Source of the DNA: Neorhizobium lilium
Lineage (GTDB): Bacteria > Pseudomonadota > Alphaproteobacteria > Rhizobiales > Rhizobiaceae
Direction of reading: 5' to 3'
NCBI RefSeq assembly: GCF_004053875.1
Contig: NZ_SBIP01000001.1
Span: forward strand, 806,001 to 870,000
Length of the DNA stretch: 64,000 nucleotides
The translations under genes were made by a program, and so were the position numbers. The notes beneath the pieces were generated by a model. That model did no database searches, had not been told where the DNA came from, and saw only the letters and a list, made by a program, of their open reading frames with translations. Every line of letters starts with the position of its first letter. The first letter of the stretch is position 1. Below are positions 14,977-25,330 of this stretch, one piece after another.

Positions 14977-15615
14977 ATGCAAATTATCACCATTTCGCCA
15001 GATCGATATGACGATCATTCCAATTTTCTGAGACAGATGCATAGACTGCGTGCCGCAGTTTTTGGTGAACGTCTTGGATGGGATGTCTCCATTACCGACG
15101 CGGGTGAGCGCGACGAATACGACGATCTCGACCCGACCTACATCCTGGCGGTCATAGACGGCCAAAAGGTCGTTGGCTGCGCACGTCTGCTGCCGGCGTT
15201 GGGGCCGACCATGCTGGAGCAGACATTCCCGCAATTACTGGCAACCGGTTCACTCAACGCATCTGCAAGGATAGTCGAGAGCTCGCGCTTTTGCGTCGAT
15301 ACGTCCTTGGCTGCGGGAAGGGGAGGGGGACAGCTCCATCTCGCGACGCTCACAATGTTTGCCGGCATCATCGAGTGGTCGATGGCGAACGGTTATGGCG
15401 AGATCGTCACGGCAACCGACCTGCGGTTCGAGCGCATCCTGAACCGGGCCGGATGGCCGATGAAGCGGCTTGGCGATCCCGTGGCAATCGGCACCACCAT
15501 CGCCGTCGCCGGAACCCTGCCAGCCAATCGGGAAAGTTTTGAACGAGTTTGCCCGGATGGCTACCGCTCGATCGCCGCAGAAGATCAAAGCCGTCAGATC
15601 CGGAGCGCTGCGTGA
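14977..15615 (+). CDS. traI: Acyl-homoserine-lactone synthase TraI (LuxI family)
   Basis: This 212-residue autoinducer synthase makes an acyl-homoserine lactone from S-adenosylmethionine and an acyl-ACP, probably a 3-oxo-octanoyl type by analogy with Ti plasmids. Conserved LuxI features are present: MHRLRAAVFGERLGWDV near residue 25, EYDDLDPTYILA, VVGCARLLP, and ARIVESSRFCVD around residue 100. It is the first gene of the traI-trb operon; its TGA overlaps the GTG start of trbB. ATG 14977 is used rather than an upstream in-frame start. Tra box II precedes it, giving positive feedback. Confidence 0.95.
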   Translation: MQIITISPDRYDDHSNFLRQMHRLRAAVFGERLGWDVSITDAGERDEYDDLDPTYILAVIDGQKVVGCARLLPALGPTMLEQTFPQLLATGSLNASARIVESSRFCVDTSLAAGRGGGQLHLATLTMFAGIIEWSMANGYGEIVTATDLRFERILNRAGWPMKRLGDPVAIGTTIAVAGTLPANRESFERVCPDGYRSIAAEDQSRQIRSAA

Positions 15616-16583
15616 CCCAACTCCGCTCTCATCCCCGTCTCGTCCGCAAACTGCAGGATGCACTCGGCGACCAACTCTGCATCGCACTCGATGACGTCAC
15701 CGTCGTCGAGATCATGCTCAACCCGGACGGCCGCATTTTCATCGAACGGCTGGGGCACAGTGTGGCACCGGCTGGCGCGATGAGCACCGCCGCAGCCGAA
15801 GTCGTCATCGGTAGTGTTGCGCATGCCCTGCAATCGGAGGCCGACGGCGAACGACCGATCATCTCTGGCGAACTTCCGATCGGCGGACACCGCTTCGAGG
15901 GGCTGTTGCCACCGGTGGTCTCCGCACCGGCATTCACGATCCGCCGTCGTGCCTCGCGTCTCATTCCACTGACCGAGTATGTGAAGTCGAAGGTGATGAC
16001 AGAAGCCCAGGCATCTGCCATTCGAAGCGCGATCGACGCTCGGATGAACATTGTCATCTCCGGGGGCACGGGATCGGGCAAGACTACGCTTGCCAACGCC
16101 ATCATCGCCGAGATCGTGGTAGCTGCACCAGATGATCGGATGGTTATCCTGGAGGACACCGCCGAAATCCAATGCGCGGCCGAGAATGCCGTGTCCCTAC
16201 ATACCAGCGATACCATCGACATGGCCCGTCTGCTCAAAAGCACGATGCGCCTGCGTCCCGACCGCATCATCGTCGGCGAGGTCCGCGATGGCGCGGCACT
16301 GACGCTGCTCAAGGCCTGGAATACCGGCCATCCCGGCGGCGTCACTACGATCCATTCCAACACGGCGATGTCAGCCTTGCGCCGGCTCGAGCAACTCACG
16401 GCGGAAGCCAGTCAGCAGCCGATGCAGGAGGTGATCGGCGAGGCCGTCGATCTCGTCGTTTCCATTGAACGAACGGGGAAGGGAAGGCGGGTCCGCGAGG
16501 TTATCCACATCGAAGGATACCGCAACGGCCGCTACCAGACCGAACATTACGCCCAGATCGATGAGGACAGCCATGTCGCATAA
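15612..16583 (+). CDS. trbB: Conjugal transfer ATPase TrbB (VirB11-like)
   Basis: This 323-residue hexameric secretion ATPase of the type IV mating apparatus acts at the cytoplasmic face. Walker A is GGTGSGKTT at residues 151-159. An Asp box ([11 protein letters not shown]), Walker B region ([20 protein letters not shown]) and His box ([15 protein letters not shown]) follow. GTG 15612 overlaps the traI stop. A start 21 codons upstream would overlap traI without conserved sequence. The gene end overlaps the trbC start by 11 bases. Confidence 0.95.
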   Translation: MTQLRSHPRLVRKLQDALGDQLCIALDDVTVVEIMLNPDGRIFIERLGHSVAPAGAMSTAAAEVVIGSVAHALQSEADGERPIISGELPIGGHRFEGLLPPVVSAPAFTIRRRASRLIPLTEYVKSKVMTEAQASAIRSAIDARMNIVISGGTGSGKTTLANAIIAEIVVAAPDDRMVILEDTAEIQCAAENAVSLHTSDTIDMARLLKSTMRLRPDRIIVGEVRDGAALTLLKAWNTGHPGGVTTIHSNTAMSALRRLEQLTAEASQQPMQEVIGEAVDLVVSIERTGKGRRVREVIHIEGYRNGRYQTEHYAQIDEDSHVA

Positions 16584-16977
16584 AATCTCTATTCTTCTTA
16601 ACCGCGCGACGCTTGTCGCCATTTCTATCGGCTTTAGCGATTCCGCATTCGCTTCCTCGGGAGGCGGTGGTCTTCCCTGGGAATCGCCCCTGCAACAGAT
16701 CCAGCAATCGATCACCGGACCAGTTGCCGGGTTCATCGCGCTGGCCGCGGTCGCCATCGCTGGCGCCATGCTGATCTTCGGAGGCGAGCTGAACGATTTC
16801 GCGAGACGGCTTTGCTACGTCGCGCTGGTTGGGGGTGTCCTGCTTGGAGCCACCCAGATCGTCGCTCTCTTCGGCGCCACCGGAGCCTCCATCGGCGAGG
16901 GGCACGCACAAGTCGAGCAAGGAAATCCCGAACCGAAGACGACGGCGGCCACAGCGGGGGAGGGGGCTCATGGCTGA
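16573..16977 (+). CDS. trbC: Conjugal transfer pilin TrbC (VirB2-like)
   Basis: This 134-residue pilin precursor has an N-terminal signal segment ([20 protein letters not shown]) with likely cleavage after the Ala-Phe-Ala region. Two hydrophobic helices follow ([20 protein letters not shown] and a second at [20 protein letters not shown]). In related systems the product is cyclised into the conjugative pilus. A charged, disordered tail of about 35 residues follows the second helix. ATG 16573 lies inside the end of trbB, and the stop overlaps trbD. Confidence 0.92.
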   Translation: MSHKISILLNRATLVAISIGFSDSAFASSGGGGLPWESPLQQIQQSITGPVAGFIALAAVAIAGAMLIFGGELNDFARRLCYVALVGGVLLGATQIVALFGATGASIGEGHAQVEQGNPEPKTTAATAGEGAHG

Positions 16978-17269
16978 GGCCGGCTCTTCTCTGGCGCGTT
17001 CGCGGGTACACCGGGCACTATCCCGGCCAAACCTGCTCATGGGTGCTGACCGCGAGCTCGTGCTGCTGACGGCGCTGGCCGCCATCATCCTGATCTTCGT
17101 TGTCCTGACCTGGTACGCGGCACTGTTCGGCATTGCGATCTGGCTAGTCGCCGTCGCGGCGCTGCGCATGATGGCCAAATCCGATCCCCTGATGCGGCGG
17201 GTCTACCTCCGGCATATTTCCTACAAGACCTTTTACCGCGCGACGTCGTCGCCGTGGCGCAAGTTCTGA
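16970..17269 (+). CDS. trbD: Conjugal transfer protein TrbD (VirB3-like)
   Basis: This small 99-residue inner-membrane protein has two adjacent hydrophobic segments ([20 protein letters not shown] and [20 protein letters not shown]). They are followed by the conserved charged end [18 protein letters not shown]. VirB3-like proteins associate with the VirB4/TrbE ATPase. The ATG at 16970 overlaps the trbC stop, so translation is coupled. Confidence 0.92.
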   Translation: MAEAGSSLARSRVHRALSRPNLLMGADRELVLLTALAAIILIFVVLTWYAALFGIAIWLVAVAALRMMAKSDPLMRRVYLRHISYKTFYRATSSPWRKF

Positions 17270-17278
17270 GGGATTGAG

Positions 17279-19747
17279 ATGGTCGCCCTCAAATCCTTCC
17301 GCCATTCCGGACCGTCTTTTGCCGACCTGGTGCCCTATGCCGGCCTCGTCGATAATGGGGTCATTCTGCTGAAAGACGGCTCGCTGATGGCCGGCTGGTA
17401 TTTTGCCGGGCCGGATAGCGAGAGCTCGACCGACGCCGAGCGCAACGAGGTGTCGCGACAGATCAATGCGATCCTTTTGCGGCTCGGTTCCGGCTGGATG
17501 ATCCAGGTCGAGGCCATCAGGGTGCCGACCGGCGATTATCCCACAGAGGCTAAATCCCACTTTCCCGATCCGGTGACGCGCGCCATCGACGATGAGCGTC
17601 GAGCACATTTCCAGAAGGAGAGGGGGCATTTCGAAAGCCGGCACGCTTTGATCCTGACCTGGCGGCCACCGGAGCCGCGGCGCTCCGGACTGACGCGCTA
17701 TATTTATTCGGATGCCGCAAGCCGCTCGGCGACCTATGCCGACAAGGCACTGACAAGTTTCCTGACCTCGATCCGGGAGGTCGAACAGTATCTCGCCAAC
17801 GTCGTGTCGATCCGTCGGATGATGACGCGGGAAACGTCGGAGCGCGGCGGCTATCGCGTCGCGCGCTACGACGAGCTCTTCCAGTTCATTCGCTTCTGCG
17901 TAACCGGCGAGAACCACCCTGTGCGCCTGCCGGACATCCCCATGTATCTCGACTGGCTGGTGACGGCTGAGCTTCAACATGGCCTGACCCCAATGGTCGA
18001 GAACCGGTTTCTCGGCGTGGTGGCGATCGACGGTCTGCCTGCCGAAAGCTGGCCAGGAATTCTCAACACGCTCGACCGGATGCCGCTCACCTATCGCTGG
18101 TCGTCCCGCTTCGTCTTCCTCGATTCTGAGGAAGCAAGGGCGCGCCTCGAGCGCACCCGCAAGAAGTGGCAGCAGAAGGTCAGGCCATTCTTCGACCAGC
18201 TGTTCCAGACGCAATCACGCTCGGTCGACCAGGACGCCATGCTGATGGTGGCGGAAACCGAGGACGCCATCGCCGAAGCCTCGTCGCAACTCGTCGCCTA
18301 TGGCTATTACACGCCGGTCATCGTGATATTTGAAGAGGATCCGACCCGCCTCCAGGAAAAGTGCGAGGCGATCCGCCGGCTGATCCAGGCCGAAGGTTTT
18401 GGCGCCCGGATCGAGACGTTGAATGCCACGGATGCGTTCCTCGGCAGCCTGCCAGGCGTTTCCTACGCCAATATCCGCGAGCCGCTGATCAACACCCGCA
18501 ATCTCGCCGATCTTATTCCGCTGAACTCTGTCTGGTCAGGTAGTCCGAACGCACCTTGCCCGTTCTATCCGGCGGCCTCGCCGCCCTTGATGCAGGTAGC
18601 ATCCGGCTCGACGCCGTTTCGGCTCAACCTGCATGTTGACGATGTCGGCCATACGCTGATCTTCGGTCCGACCGGCTCCGGCAAGTCGACGCTGCTGGCG
18701 CTGATTGCCGCGCAGTTCCGGCGTTATGCCGATGCCCAAGTATTCGCCTTCGACAAGGGCGGATCGATGCTTCCCCTAACATTGGGCCTCAATGGCGATC
18801 ACTATCAGATCGGCGGCGATATCGGCCCGTTGGCTAGTGGTGAGGTGGAGGCGCTTGCCTTTTGCCCACTGGCTGACCTCTCGACCGACGGCGACCGGGC
18901 TTGGGCCTCGGAGTGGATCGAGATGCTTGTGGCGCTGCAAGGTGTGACCATCACACCGGACTATCGCAACGCCATCTCCAGGCAGTTGGCCCGGATGGCG
19001 GAATCTCGCGGCCGCTCGCTATCGGACTTCGTATCCGGCGTGCAGATGCGCGAGATCAAGGACGCACTGCATCACTATACCGTCGATGGTCCGATGGGAC
19101 AGTTGCTCGACGCCGAGCAGGACGGCCTGGCGCTTTGCGCCTTCCAATGCTTCGAGATCGAGGAGCTGATGAACATGGGCGAGCGCAATCTCGTCCCCGT
19201 TCTCACCTACCTGTTTCGGCGTATCGAGAAACGCCTGACCGGAGCGCCCAGCCTCATCATCCTCGATGAGGCCTGGCTGATGCTCGGCCACCCGGTGTTT
19301 CGCGACAAGATCCGGGAATGGCTGAAGGTGCTCCGCAAGGCCAATTGCGCCGTGGTGCTCGCCACCCAGTCGATTTCCGACGCGGAGCGGTCCGGGATCA
19401 TCGATGTGCTGAAGGAGAGCTGCCCGACAAAAATCTGCCTGCCGAACGGCGCGGCACGCGAACCGGGCACGCGCGAGTTCTATGAGCGCATTGGTTTTAA
19501 CGAGCGGCAGATCGAGATCGTCGCAACCGCCATTCCCAAACGCGAATATTACGTCGTCTCACCGGAGGGCCGAAGGCTCTTCAACATGGCGCTCGGTCCG
19601 GTCGCGCTCTCGTTTGTCGGGGCGACGGGCAGGCAAGACCTCAAGCGCATTCGCGGCCTGCATTCCGAACACGGGGCCGCATGGCCTCTTCACTGGCTCC
19701 AGCAAAGGGGGATCGCCCATGCCGAGACACTTTTTCCGACCTCTTGA
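17279..19747 (+). CDS. trbE: Conjugal transfer ATPase TrbE (VirB4-like)
   Basis: This 822-residue ATPase energises pilus assembly and DNA transfer at the inner membrane. The N-terminal domain (GPSFADLVPYAGLVDNGVIL) is of CagE/TrbE type. Walker A GPTGSGKST lies at about residues 462-470 and Walker B APSLIILDEAWLML at about 655-668, followed by CAVVLATQSISDAERSG. The length is normal for the family. It starts 9 bases after trbD and overlaps the start of trbJ by 29 bases. Confidence 0.96.
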   Translation: MVALKSFRHSGPSFADLVPYAGLVDNGVILLKDGSLMAGWYFAGPDSESSTDAERNEVSRQINAILLRLGSGWMIQVEAIRVPTGDYPTEAKSHFPDPVTRAIDDERRAHFQKERGHFESRHALILTWRPPEPRRSGLTRYIYSDAASRSATYADKALTSFLTSIREVEQYLANVVSIRRMMTRETSERGGYRVARYDELFQFIRFCVTGENHPVRLPDIPMYLDWLVTAELQHGLTPMVENRFLGVVAIDGLPAESWPGILNTLDRMPLTYRWSSRFVFLDSEEARARLERTRKKWQQKVRPFFDQLFQTQSRSVDQDAMLMVAETEDAIAEASSQLVAYGYYTPVIVIFEEDPTRLQEKCEAIRRLIQAEGFGARIETLNATDAFLGSLPGVSYANIREPLINTRNLADLIPLNSVWSGSPNAPCPFYPAASPPLMQVASGSTPFRLNLHVDDVGHTLIFGPTGSGKSTLLALIAAQFRRYADAQVFAFDKGGSMLPLTLGLNGDHYQIGGDIGPLASGEVEALAFCPLADLSTDGDRAWASEWIEMLVALQGVTITPDYRNAISRQLARMAESRGRSLSDFVSGVQMREIKDALHHYTVDGPMGQLLDAEQDGLALCAFQCFEIEELMNMGERNLVPVLTYLFRRIEKRLTGAPSLIILDEAWLMLGHPVFRDKIREWLKVLRKANCAVVLATQSISDAERSGIIDVLKESCPTKICLPNGAAREPGTREFYERIGFNERQIEIVATAIPKREYYVVSPEGRRLFNMALGPVALSFVGATGRQDLKRIRGLHSEHGAAWPLHWLQQRGIAHAETLFPTS

Positions 19748-20528
19748 GAAGCACCGCACAGTGCTCACCGTTACGACCTGCCTTTCTATCGCACTGCCAA
19801 TCCCGGTCCAGGCAGGCGGTGTCACCGGGCAGGCGACTGAATGGACCCAGATCGCCAACAATACTGAACTGATTTCCCTGGTCGGCAAGTCGGCCGAACA
19901 GGTCAACAATCAGATCACCCAGATCTCGCAGCTTGCCGAGCAGATCCAGAACCAGATCAATATCTACAACAACATGCTGCAAAACACGGCGCAATTGCCA
20001 AACCACGTCTGGGGCCAGGTCGAGAGCGACCTCAAGAACCTTCAGAATGTCGTGGCGCAAGGGCAGGGCGTCGCCTTCTCGATGGGCAATATCGACGATG
20101 TCCTGAAGCAGCGCTTCCAGAGTTTTTCCGAGTTGAAGAGTAATCTGCCGGATGGTGCGAGCTTCTCGTCGACCTATCAGAGCTGGTCCGACACTAATCG
20201 CGATACGATCGGAGGCACCTTGAAGGCCGCAAACCTGACGGCCGACCAGTTTTCGAGCGAGGAGGGCACGATGTCGTCGCTGCGATCGATGTCGGAGACG
20301 GCCGACGGGCAGATGAAGGCGCTGCAAGTCGGACACCAGATCGCCGCCCAGCAGGTCGCGCAGATGCAGAAGCTGCGGGGTCTCGTCTCTCAGCAGATGA
20401 CGATGATGGGCACCTGGTTTCAGTCGGAGCAGGCGCAAAAGGATCTCGCCCAAGCGCGCCGGGAAAAATTCTTCAGCGGAAGCGAGCTTGACATCCGCGG
20501 CGGGCAGACGATGGAGCCCCGCTGGTGA
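19719..20528 (+). CDS. trbJ: Conjugal transfer protein TrbJ (VirB5-like)
   Basis: This 269-residue exported protein has a signal peptide (VLTVTTCLSIALPIPVQAGG). A long helical, Gln- and Asn-rich body follows (SAEQVNNQITQISQLAEQIQ). VirB5-like proteins are minor pilus components. The C-terminal tail REKFFSGSELDIRGGQ is closely matched by the tail of the next gene product, TrbK. ATG 19719 lies inside the end of trbE and leaves the signal peptide at the N-terminus. Confidence 0.93.
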   Translation: MPRHFFRPLEKHRTVLTVTTCLSIALPIPVQAGGVTGQATEWTQIANNTELISLVGKSAEQVNNQITQISQLAEQIQNQINIYNNMLQNTAQLPNHVWGQVESDLKNLQNVVAQGQGVAFSMGNIDDVLKQRFQSFSELKSNLPDGASFSSTYQSWSDTNRDTIGGTLKAANLTADQFSSEEGTMSSLRSMSETADGQMKALQVGHQIAAQQVAQMQKLRGLVSQQMTMMGTWFQSEQAQKDLAQARREKFFSGSELDIRGGQTMEPRW

Positions 20529-20752
20529 GCCCGCGTCTTACCTTCATTCTCGCAGTATTGGGCATCGTTGCGTCCGGCGTCGGCGTCGCCAGGTGGATCG
20601 TCCAGCCGTCTGCGGCACACCTGTCCGGAGCGGGCGAGGCGTCGCCCCAAGCTGCATCCGACGCAGACCGACGAGCTAACCGGGAAAAGTTCTTTGGCGG
20701 CGACACTACTCGCGACATACGCGGCGGCCAGGAGATGAAGCCGAGATGGTGA
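20525..20752 (+). CDS. trbK: Entry-exclusion-type protein TrbK (alternative family)
   Basis: This 75-residue protein begins at GTG 20525, overlapping the trbJ stop. One hydrophobic N-terminal segment (FILAVLGIVASGVGVARWIV) should anchor it to the membrane. The rest is short, and its end NREKFFGGDTTRDIRGGQ mirrors the C-terminus of TrbJ. Its position between trbJ and trbL is that of trbK, whose product blocks mating between cells holding the same plasmid. It does not look like the Cys-rich Ti TrbK and probably belongs to the alternative TrbK family. Exclusion activity is inferred from position. Confidence 0.75.
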   Translation: MSPRLTFILAVLGIVASGVGVARWIVQPSAAHLSGAGEASPQAASDADRRANREKFFGGDTTRDIRGGQEMKPRW

Positions 20753-21933
20753 ATGTTCATCCCTCCCGGCGCATCGAGCGCGCCGTCGTTGTAATCGGCC
20801 TGATCCTGATCCCGAGCACGCCCGCTCTGGCGCAGCAGGGTCAAGTTCTGACGGCCCTGGAGAACTCCGTCGTTGCGGCCGCCAAGGGCTGGGAGACGAC
20901 GGTCATGAATGCGGCGCGGTCGTTGTTCTGGATCCTGGCCGGCATCGAGGTCGGTATCGCCGCGGTATGGCTGGCAATTAACGCTGCGTCGCTCGACAGC
21001 TGGTTTGCGGAACTCGTGAAACGCATCATGTTTATCGGGCTGTTCGCGTTCATCCTTGATCGAGGACCGGCCTTCGCCAAGGCCGTGGTCGACAGTCTCT
21101 ACCAGATCGGTGCCGGCGGTGGGTCGGCCTCTCCCGCCAATATCTTTGATGCCGGCATTCGCGTTGCAACCAAGATGTCCGAACAGGCGAAGTTTGGCCT
21201 CTTCGAGGATAACTCCCTGGCGATCGCCGCCGTCTTCGCCATGGTCGTCGTCGTCGTCTGCTTCTCGCTCGTTGCCGCCATCTTCGTCTCGGTGATGGTG
21301 GAAATGTATGTCGGCTTGCTCGCCGGCATGATCATGCTGGGATTGGGCGGTACATCCTATACCAAGGACTTTGCCATCAAATATCTGGTCTACGCCTTCT
21401 CCGTCGGCATGAAGCTGATGGCGCTGGTTATGATCGCCAAGATCGGCTCCGACATCCTGCTGGGCCTCGCCGAGGCCCCGACAGCCACCTCCGAGCAGTT
21501 CATCACCACACTTGCGATCGCCGGCATTTCGGTCGTGGTCTTCGTCATCGCCATGTATGTACCGCCGATCCTGCAGGGTGTCGTTCAGGGTGCTTCCGTT
21601 TCCGGGGGAATGGAAGCCATTCGCCATGGCGGACAGGCCGCATCTTTTGCGGCGGGCGCCGGCTTTTTGGCGACGGCCGCAGCAAGCCGAGGTTTTCAGG
21701 CAGCAGGCGCGGCGCGGGCAGGGGGAGCGTCCCTCGGTAGTGCCGCGATGCGTGGCATGGAGGCTGGCATCGGTGGTGCGGCAGGTGCCGTCGGTTCGGC
21801 CGCGAAGGACAAGGCGGTCGGGTCACCCGGCGCCTATGCCGGATCTCTGCTCGGGCTTGCCAATGCCAAACTTGACCAGCAGTCGGGTCGGACCGCATCG
21901 CCTCCACCACCGCCACTTAACGAGACCAAATAA
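20746..21933 (+). CDS. trbL: Conjugal transfer membrane protein TrbL (VirB6-like)
   Basis: This 395-residue polytopic inner-membrane protein forms part of the DNA translocation channel. A signal-like start ([18 protein letters not shown]) is followed by five to six hydrophobic helices between residues 60 and 275. A Gly/Ala-rich low-complexity tail (about 285-370) ends in a proline run. The ATG overlaps the trbK stop. The length is typical for TrbL, where the tail is the most variable part. Confidence 0.93.
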   Translation: MVNVHPSRRIERAVVVIGLILIPSTPALAQQGQVLTALENSVVAAAKGWETTVMNAARSLFWILAGIEVGIAAVWLAINAASLDSWFAELVKRIMFIGLFAFILDRGPAFAKAVVDSLYQIGAGGGSASPANIFDAGIRVATKMSEQAKFGLFEDNSLAIAAVFAMVVVVVCFSLVAAIFVSVMVEMYVGLLAGMIMLGLGGTSYTKDFAIKYLVYAFSVGMKLMALVMIAKIGSDILLGLAEAPTATSEQFITTLAIAGISVVVFVIAMYVPPILQGVVQGASVSGGMEAIRHGGQAASFAAGAGFLATAAASRGFQAAGAARAGGASLGSAAMRGMEAGIGGAAGAVGSAAKDKAVGSPGAYAGSLLGLANAKLDQQSGRTASPPPPPLNETK

Positions 21934-21950
21934 CTGGAGGCCGATCAGCC

Positions 21951-22628
21951 ATGGCCGGACACAATCCGCTCGATAATCCCGATCTTGCCAATCCCTATAT
22001 CGCCGCCCGCAACGAATGGAACGAGCGCTATGGATACTATGTCAGATCCGCCGCCGCATGGCGCATCGTCGGCATCGCCGGCATGACCATGGCTGTGATC
22101 GGTTTTGGCTACGCGCTGTACCAGAGCACACAGGTCAAGCTCGTTCCTTATATCGTCGAGGTCGACAAGCTCGGCACGGCCGTCAGTGCCGGCTTTCCCC
22201 AACAGATCGAGTATGCCGATCCGCGTGTGGTGCGCGCCACCCTCGGCAGCTTCGTCTCGAACTTTCGGAGCGTCACGCCGGACGCCGTCGTGCAGAAGCA
22301 GTACATCGACCGAACTTATGGGCTGCTCAGGACTTCGGATCCCGCGACCGAAAAGGTCAATGCCTGGTTTCGCTCCAACTCACCGTTCGAGAAAGCGAAG
22401 AACTCGACTGTCGCCATCGAGGTCAACAATATCGTCGCGCTGTCGAACCAGAGCTACCAGTTGGATTGGACCGAATTCGAGCGCGACCGGCGCGGCAAGG
22501 AAACCGCCGTCCGCCGCTTCCGGGGGATCGCAACCGTGACACTGACGCCGCCGCAGGACGAGGGTGTCATTCGCTTGAACCCCATCGGTCTTTATCTCCG
22601 CGACTTCGACTGGACAGCACAGCTTTGA
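21951..22628 (+). CDS. trbF: Conjugal transfer protein TrbF (VirB8-like)
   Basis: This 225-residue bitopic inner-membrane protein has a short cytoplasmic N-terminus ([20 protein letters not shown]) and one membrane helix ([20 protein letters not shown]). The periplasmic domain has the VirB8 fold pattern ([20 protein letters not shown] ending in [13 protein letters not shown]). It is thought to nucleate the mating channel. It starts 17 bases after trbL, with a GGAGG-type ribosome site (ACTGGAGGCC). Confidence 0.94.
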   Translation: MAGHNPLDNPDLANPYIAARNEWNERYGYYVRSAAAWRIVGIAGMTMAVIGFGYALYQSTQVKLVPYIVEVDKLGTAVSAGFPQQIEYADPRVVRATLGSFVSNFRSVTPDAVVQKQYIDRTYGLLRTSDPATEKVNAWFRSNSPFEKAKNSTVAIEVNNIVALSNQSYQLDWTEFERDRRGKETAVRRFRGIATVTLTPPQDEGVIRLNPIGLYLRDFDWTAQL

Positions 22629-22633
22629 AAGGC

Positions 22634-23497
22634 ATGGCCCCGAACATGATCATCCCGCGAACAACAACACGGGCCACGCTGACGGGCGCTCTCGCCTCGG
22701 CAATGTTGGCGTCTTCAGTGATCGCTCCCCTGCATGCATATGCTGCCGATGGCGTCACGGCCAACGAAGCGAAGGGCATGGGCATCTCCACCCAGTGGCG
22801 CGGCTCCCGCGGGCTGGTGACCAAGGGCGCCGACGGCAAGGTGATCTTCCTCTACGGCGAGGTCCAGCCCTCCGTCGTCTGCTCGCCGCTACAGGTTTGC
22901 GATATCGAACTGCAAGGCGGCGAGGTGGTCCGCGACGTTCTGGTCGGCGACACGGTGCGCTGGAAGGTCGAACCGGCGACCTCAGGTGCTGCCGGCGGTC
23001 AGGCCATCCATCTGATCGTCAAGCCGTCGGAGCCTGCTCTTGTCACATCGATGGTGGTGACAACGTCGCGTCGCACCTATCACATCCAGCTCAAGTCCCA
23101 TCCGACGCAATATATGGCGCGTGTCGGGTTCGAATATCCTGAAGATGTTTCGACAAAGCTCGCTGACATCAATGCGCGGCTCGAGGCGAGCACCATCCCT
23201 GGCGCTGGCGTTCCGGCCGAGCAGCTGAACTTTTCCTATTCGGTCTCGGGCAGCGCTGGTTGGCGACCTACGCGGGTCTATTCCGACGGGCTCAAGACCT
23301 ACATCCAGTTTCCACGGTCGATCTCCGGCCAGGATGCGCCGGTTTTGTTCGTCACGTCAGGCGGGCAGAACCGAATCGTCAACTACCGGATGAAGGGCGA
23401 CATAATGGTCGTCGATTACCATGTCGATCGCGCGGTGCTCGTGTCGGGGGTCGGTTGGAAACAGGAAAAGATCACCATCAAGCGGGGAGGGCGGTAA
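22634..23497 (+). CDS. trbG: Conjugal transfer protein TrbG (VirB9-like)
   Basis: This 287-residue periplasmic protein belongs to the outer-membrane core complex. A signal peptide ([20 protein letters not shown]) is followed by the VirB9/CagX domain: [56 protein letters not shown]. The open frame extends far upstream inside trbF in another frame, but only the ATG at 22634 gives the signal peptide at the N-terminus. Its TAA overlaps the trbH ATG. Confidence 0.94.
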   Translation: MAPNMIIPRTTTRATLTGALASAMLASSVIAPLHAYAADGVTANEAKGMGISTQWRGSRGLVTKGADGKVIFLYGEVQPSVVCSPLQVCDIELQGGEVVRDVLVGDTVRWKVEPATSGAAGGQAIHLIVKPSEPALVTSMVVTTSRRTYHIQLKSHPTQYMARVGFEYPEDVSTKLADINARLEASTIPGAGVPAEQLNFSYSVSGSAGWRPTRVYSDGLKTYIQFPRSISGQDAPVLFVTSGGQNRIVNYRMKGDIMVVDYHVDRAVLVSGVGWKQEKITIKRGGR

Positions 23498-23973
23498 TGA
23501 ACATCCGTCTCTCCAATTCGCGCACCCTAAGACCCCTCCGCAATTTTGCCGCAGCCTGTGCCCTCGCCATTCTTCTTTCCGGATGCCAGTCGACCGGAAC
23601 AGAAGAGCTCGTGTCCAGCAGCGCCCCGCCGGAAATCTCCGGTCCTGCCGCCAGCGCAATCGCCGGCGATATGGTGAGCCGCTTCGCCGAGCAGATCGGG
23701 CCGGGGAAGGCAACGGTCGCCCTCAAGTCGGATGCCTCGCCCTTCGGCCAGGCGTTGGAGGCGGCGCTCAAGGGATGGGGATATGCTGTTATCATCGATC
23801 AGAAGACGGATGGTGGCGCAACCGTCATCCCGCTCGCCTATGTGATTTTGACTGTCGATGGTCAGGTGCTGGCCCGGCTTTCGACAAATAGCGTCGAGCT
23901 CGGCCGCGCTTATTCCGTGACAGTGAGTGGCGCGACGCCAGCGAGCGCCTTGTCGCTCATGCGACGCGGGTGA
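23497..23973 (+). CDS. trbH: Conjugal transfer lipoprotein TrbH (VirB7-like role)
   Basis: This 158-residue lipoprotein has a lipobox (ILLSGCQS) with Cys at about residue 28. The mature part has a conserved-looking C-terminal domain ([36 protein letters not shown]). TrbH stabilises the outer-membrane core with TrbG and TrbI. The ATG shares a base with the trbG stop codon. Confidence 0.92.
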   Translation: MNIRLSNSRTLRPLRNFAAACALAILLSGCQSTGTEELVSSSAPPEISGPAASAIAGDMVSRFAEQIGPGKATVALKSDASPFGQALEAALKGWGYAVIIDQKTDGGATVIPLAYVILTVDGQVLARLSTNSVELGRAYSVTVSGATPASALSLMRRG

Positions 23974-23984
23974 GGGAGGATCAT

Positions 23985-25307
23985 ATGGTGCAATCTCTCA
24001 ATCTCGGCGGCGCCCCAAACAGTCAGGCCCTATCGACTATCCGGCGGATCAACCGTCTGCCGATCATCGTCATTCTCGTCCTGGCGGTCGCCTTTCTTGG
24101 CGTCATATTCTATGGGCTCGCCTCGCGCGGGCTGTACTTCGGCAAGGACAACGGACCGGAGACGAGTTCGGGCAAGCCGGCCTCAACCTATGCCGACCAG
24201 ATCAAACGCGGCGTCACCGACGGTATTATCGGCGAGCCGCAGCAACAAACCACCTTCCAGCCGACGCCGGTCGAGACAAAACAGGTCGATAAAAAGGCCA
24301 GCAATCCCTTCACGCCGCAGCCGGGGCGAAGCGAGGAGCAGCAGCGCGGCCAGGAGCTCGAAGCTGAAGGAGTTTGGCGGGCTCGTCTTCTGCGAGAACA
24401 ACAGGAACAGGTTCTGCGTGAGCAACAGCGCCAGCGAATGGCTCGCCTACAGGCCAACAACGCCGCCTATGACGCGCCGCTTGCCATCGATCGCGGCAAG
24501 CTGGAAGTGCGTGCGGAAACGAAAGGTGCGACCGCGGACACGAAAGCAAGAGCCGCAACGACGTCGACAAACACGGCAAGTGGTCCTGATCTCTACGCGG
24601 CCGCGCTTCGCGCCGGGCTCGGAGGTCAAAACGCAGATCCCAATGCCCAAGGCTCGAAGGAAGACTTTTTGAACGCCGACCTGAAAGAGCTTGGCTACTT
24701 GCCGAACCGTGTCGTGCCTCAACAATCGCCCTTTCAGCTGAAGCGCGGTTCAGTCATTCCAGCGACACTGATCACGGGCATCAATTCAGATCTGCCGGGG
24801 CGGATCACCGCACAGGTGAGCCAGAGCGTTTACGACAGCGCGACAGGGCATCGTCTGCTCATTCCGCAAGGTACGAAACTGTTCGGCCGGTATGACAGCA
24901 AGGTGTCCTTCGGACAGAAACGTGTGCTCGTTGTCTGGACCGACATCATTTTTCCGAACGGCTCTACACTGCAGATCGGCGGCATGTCGGGAACCGATGC
25001 GCAAGGGTATGGTGGTTTCAACGATAAGGTGAAAAATCATTATTTGAAGACGTTCGGCTCAGCGGTGCTGATTGCTCTGATCGGGACGGGGATCGACATG
25101 GCGGTTCCCGAGAGTTCGACGCTTGCGACCCAGGACACGGCCTCGGATGCGACGCGGCGGAATTTCGCAGAGACGTTTGGGCGGGTTGCTGATCGTACCA
25201 TCCAACGGAATATGGACGTTCAGCCGACTCTCGAAATTCGCCCTGGCTACAAATTCAATGTGCTCGTTGATCAGGATGTTGTGTTTCCGGGCAACTACAA
25301 GGATTGA
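23985..25307 (+). CDS. trbI: Conjugal transfer protein TrbI (VirB10-like)
   Basis: This 440-residue protein spans the envelope and links the inner membrane to the outer core. A cytoplasmic N-terminus is followed by one helix (LPIIVILVLAVAFLGVIFYG), then a Gln/Arg-rich linker (about 85-160). The VirB10/TrbI beta-barrel domain follows (GSVIPATLITGINSDLPGRI, LLIPQGTKLFGRYDSKV, GYKFNVLVDQDVVFPGNY). ATG 23985 has AGGGAGGA five bases upstream, which decides the start over GTG 23970. It is the last gene of the trb operon. Confidence 0.95.
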   Translation: MVQSLNLGGAPNSQALSTIRRINRLPIIVILVLAVAFLGVIFYGLASRGLYFGKDNGPETSSGKPASTYADQIKRGVTDGIIGEPQQQTTFQPTPVETKQVDKKASNPFTPQPGRSEEQQRGQELEAEGVWRARLLREQQEQVLREQQRQRMARLQANNAAYDAPLAIDRGKLEVRAETKGATADTKARAATTSTNTASGPDLYAAALRAGLGGQNADPNAQGSKEDFLNADLKELGYLPNRVVPQQSPFQLKRGSVIPATLITGINSDLPGRITAQVSQSVYDSATGHRLLIPQGTKLFGRYDSKVSFGQKRVLVVWTDIIFPNGSTLQIGGMSGTDAQGYGGFNDKVKNHYLKTFGSAVLIALIGTGIDMAVPESSTLATQDTASDATRRNFAETFGRVADRTIQRNMDVQPTLEIRPGYKFNVLVDQDVVFPGNYKD

Positions 25308-25330
25308 TCAAAACCGGGAAGGAGGCGCCG

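Noticed and set aside
15594..16399. Minus-strand frames opposite trbB
   Set aside because: The plus-strand ATPase motifs are complete; the minus-strand products are Ser/Arg-rich shadows.
20473..21627. Long minus-strand frame (384 codons) antisense to trbL
   Set aside because: It has extremely Asp/His/Arg-rich composition and no family resemblance, while the plus strand encodes a clear TrbL. It is a GC-skew shadow.
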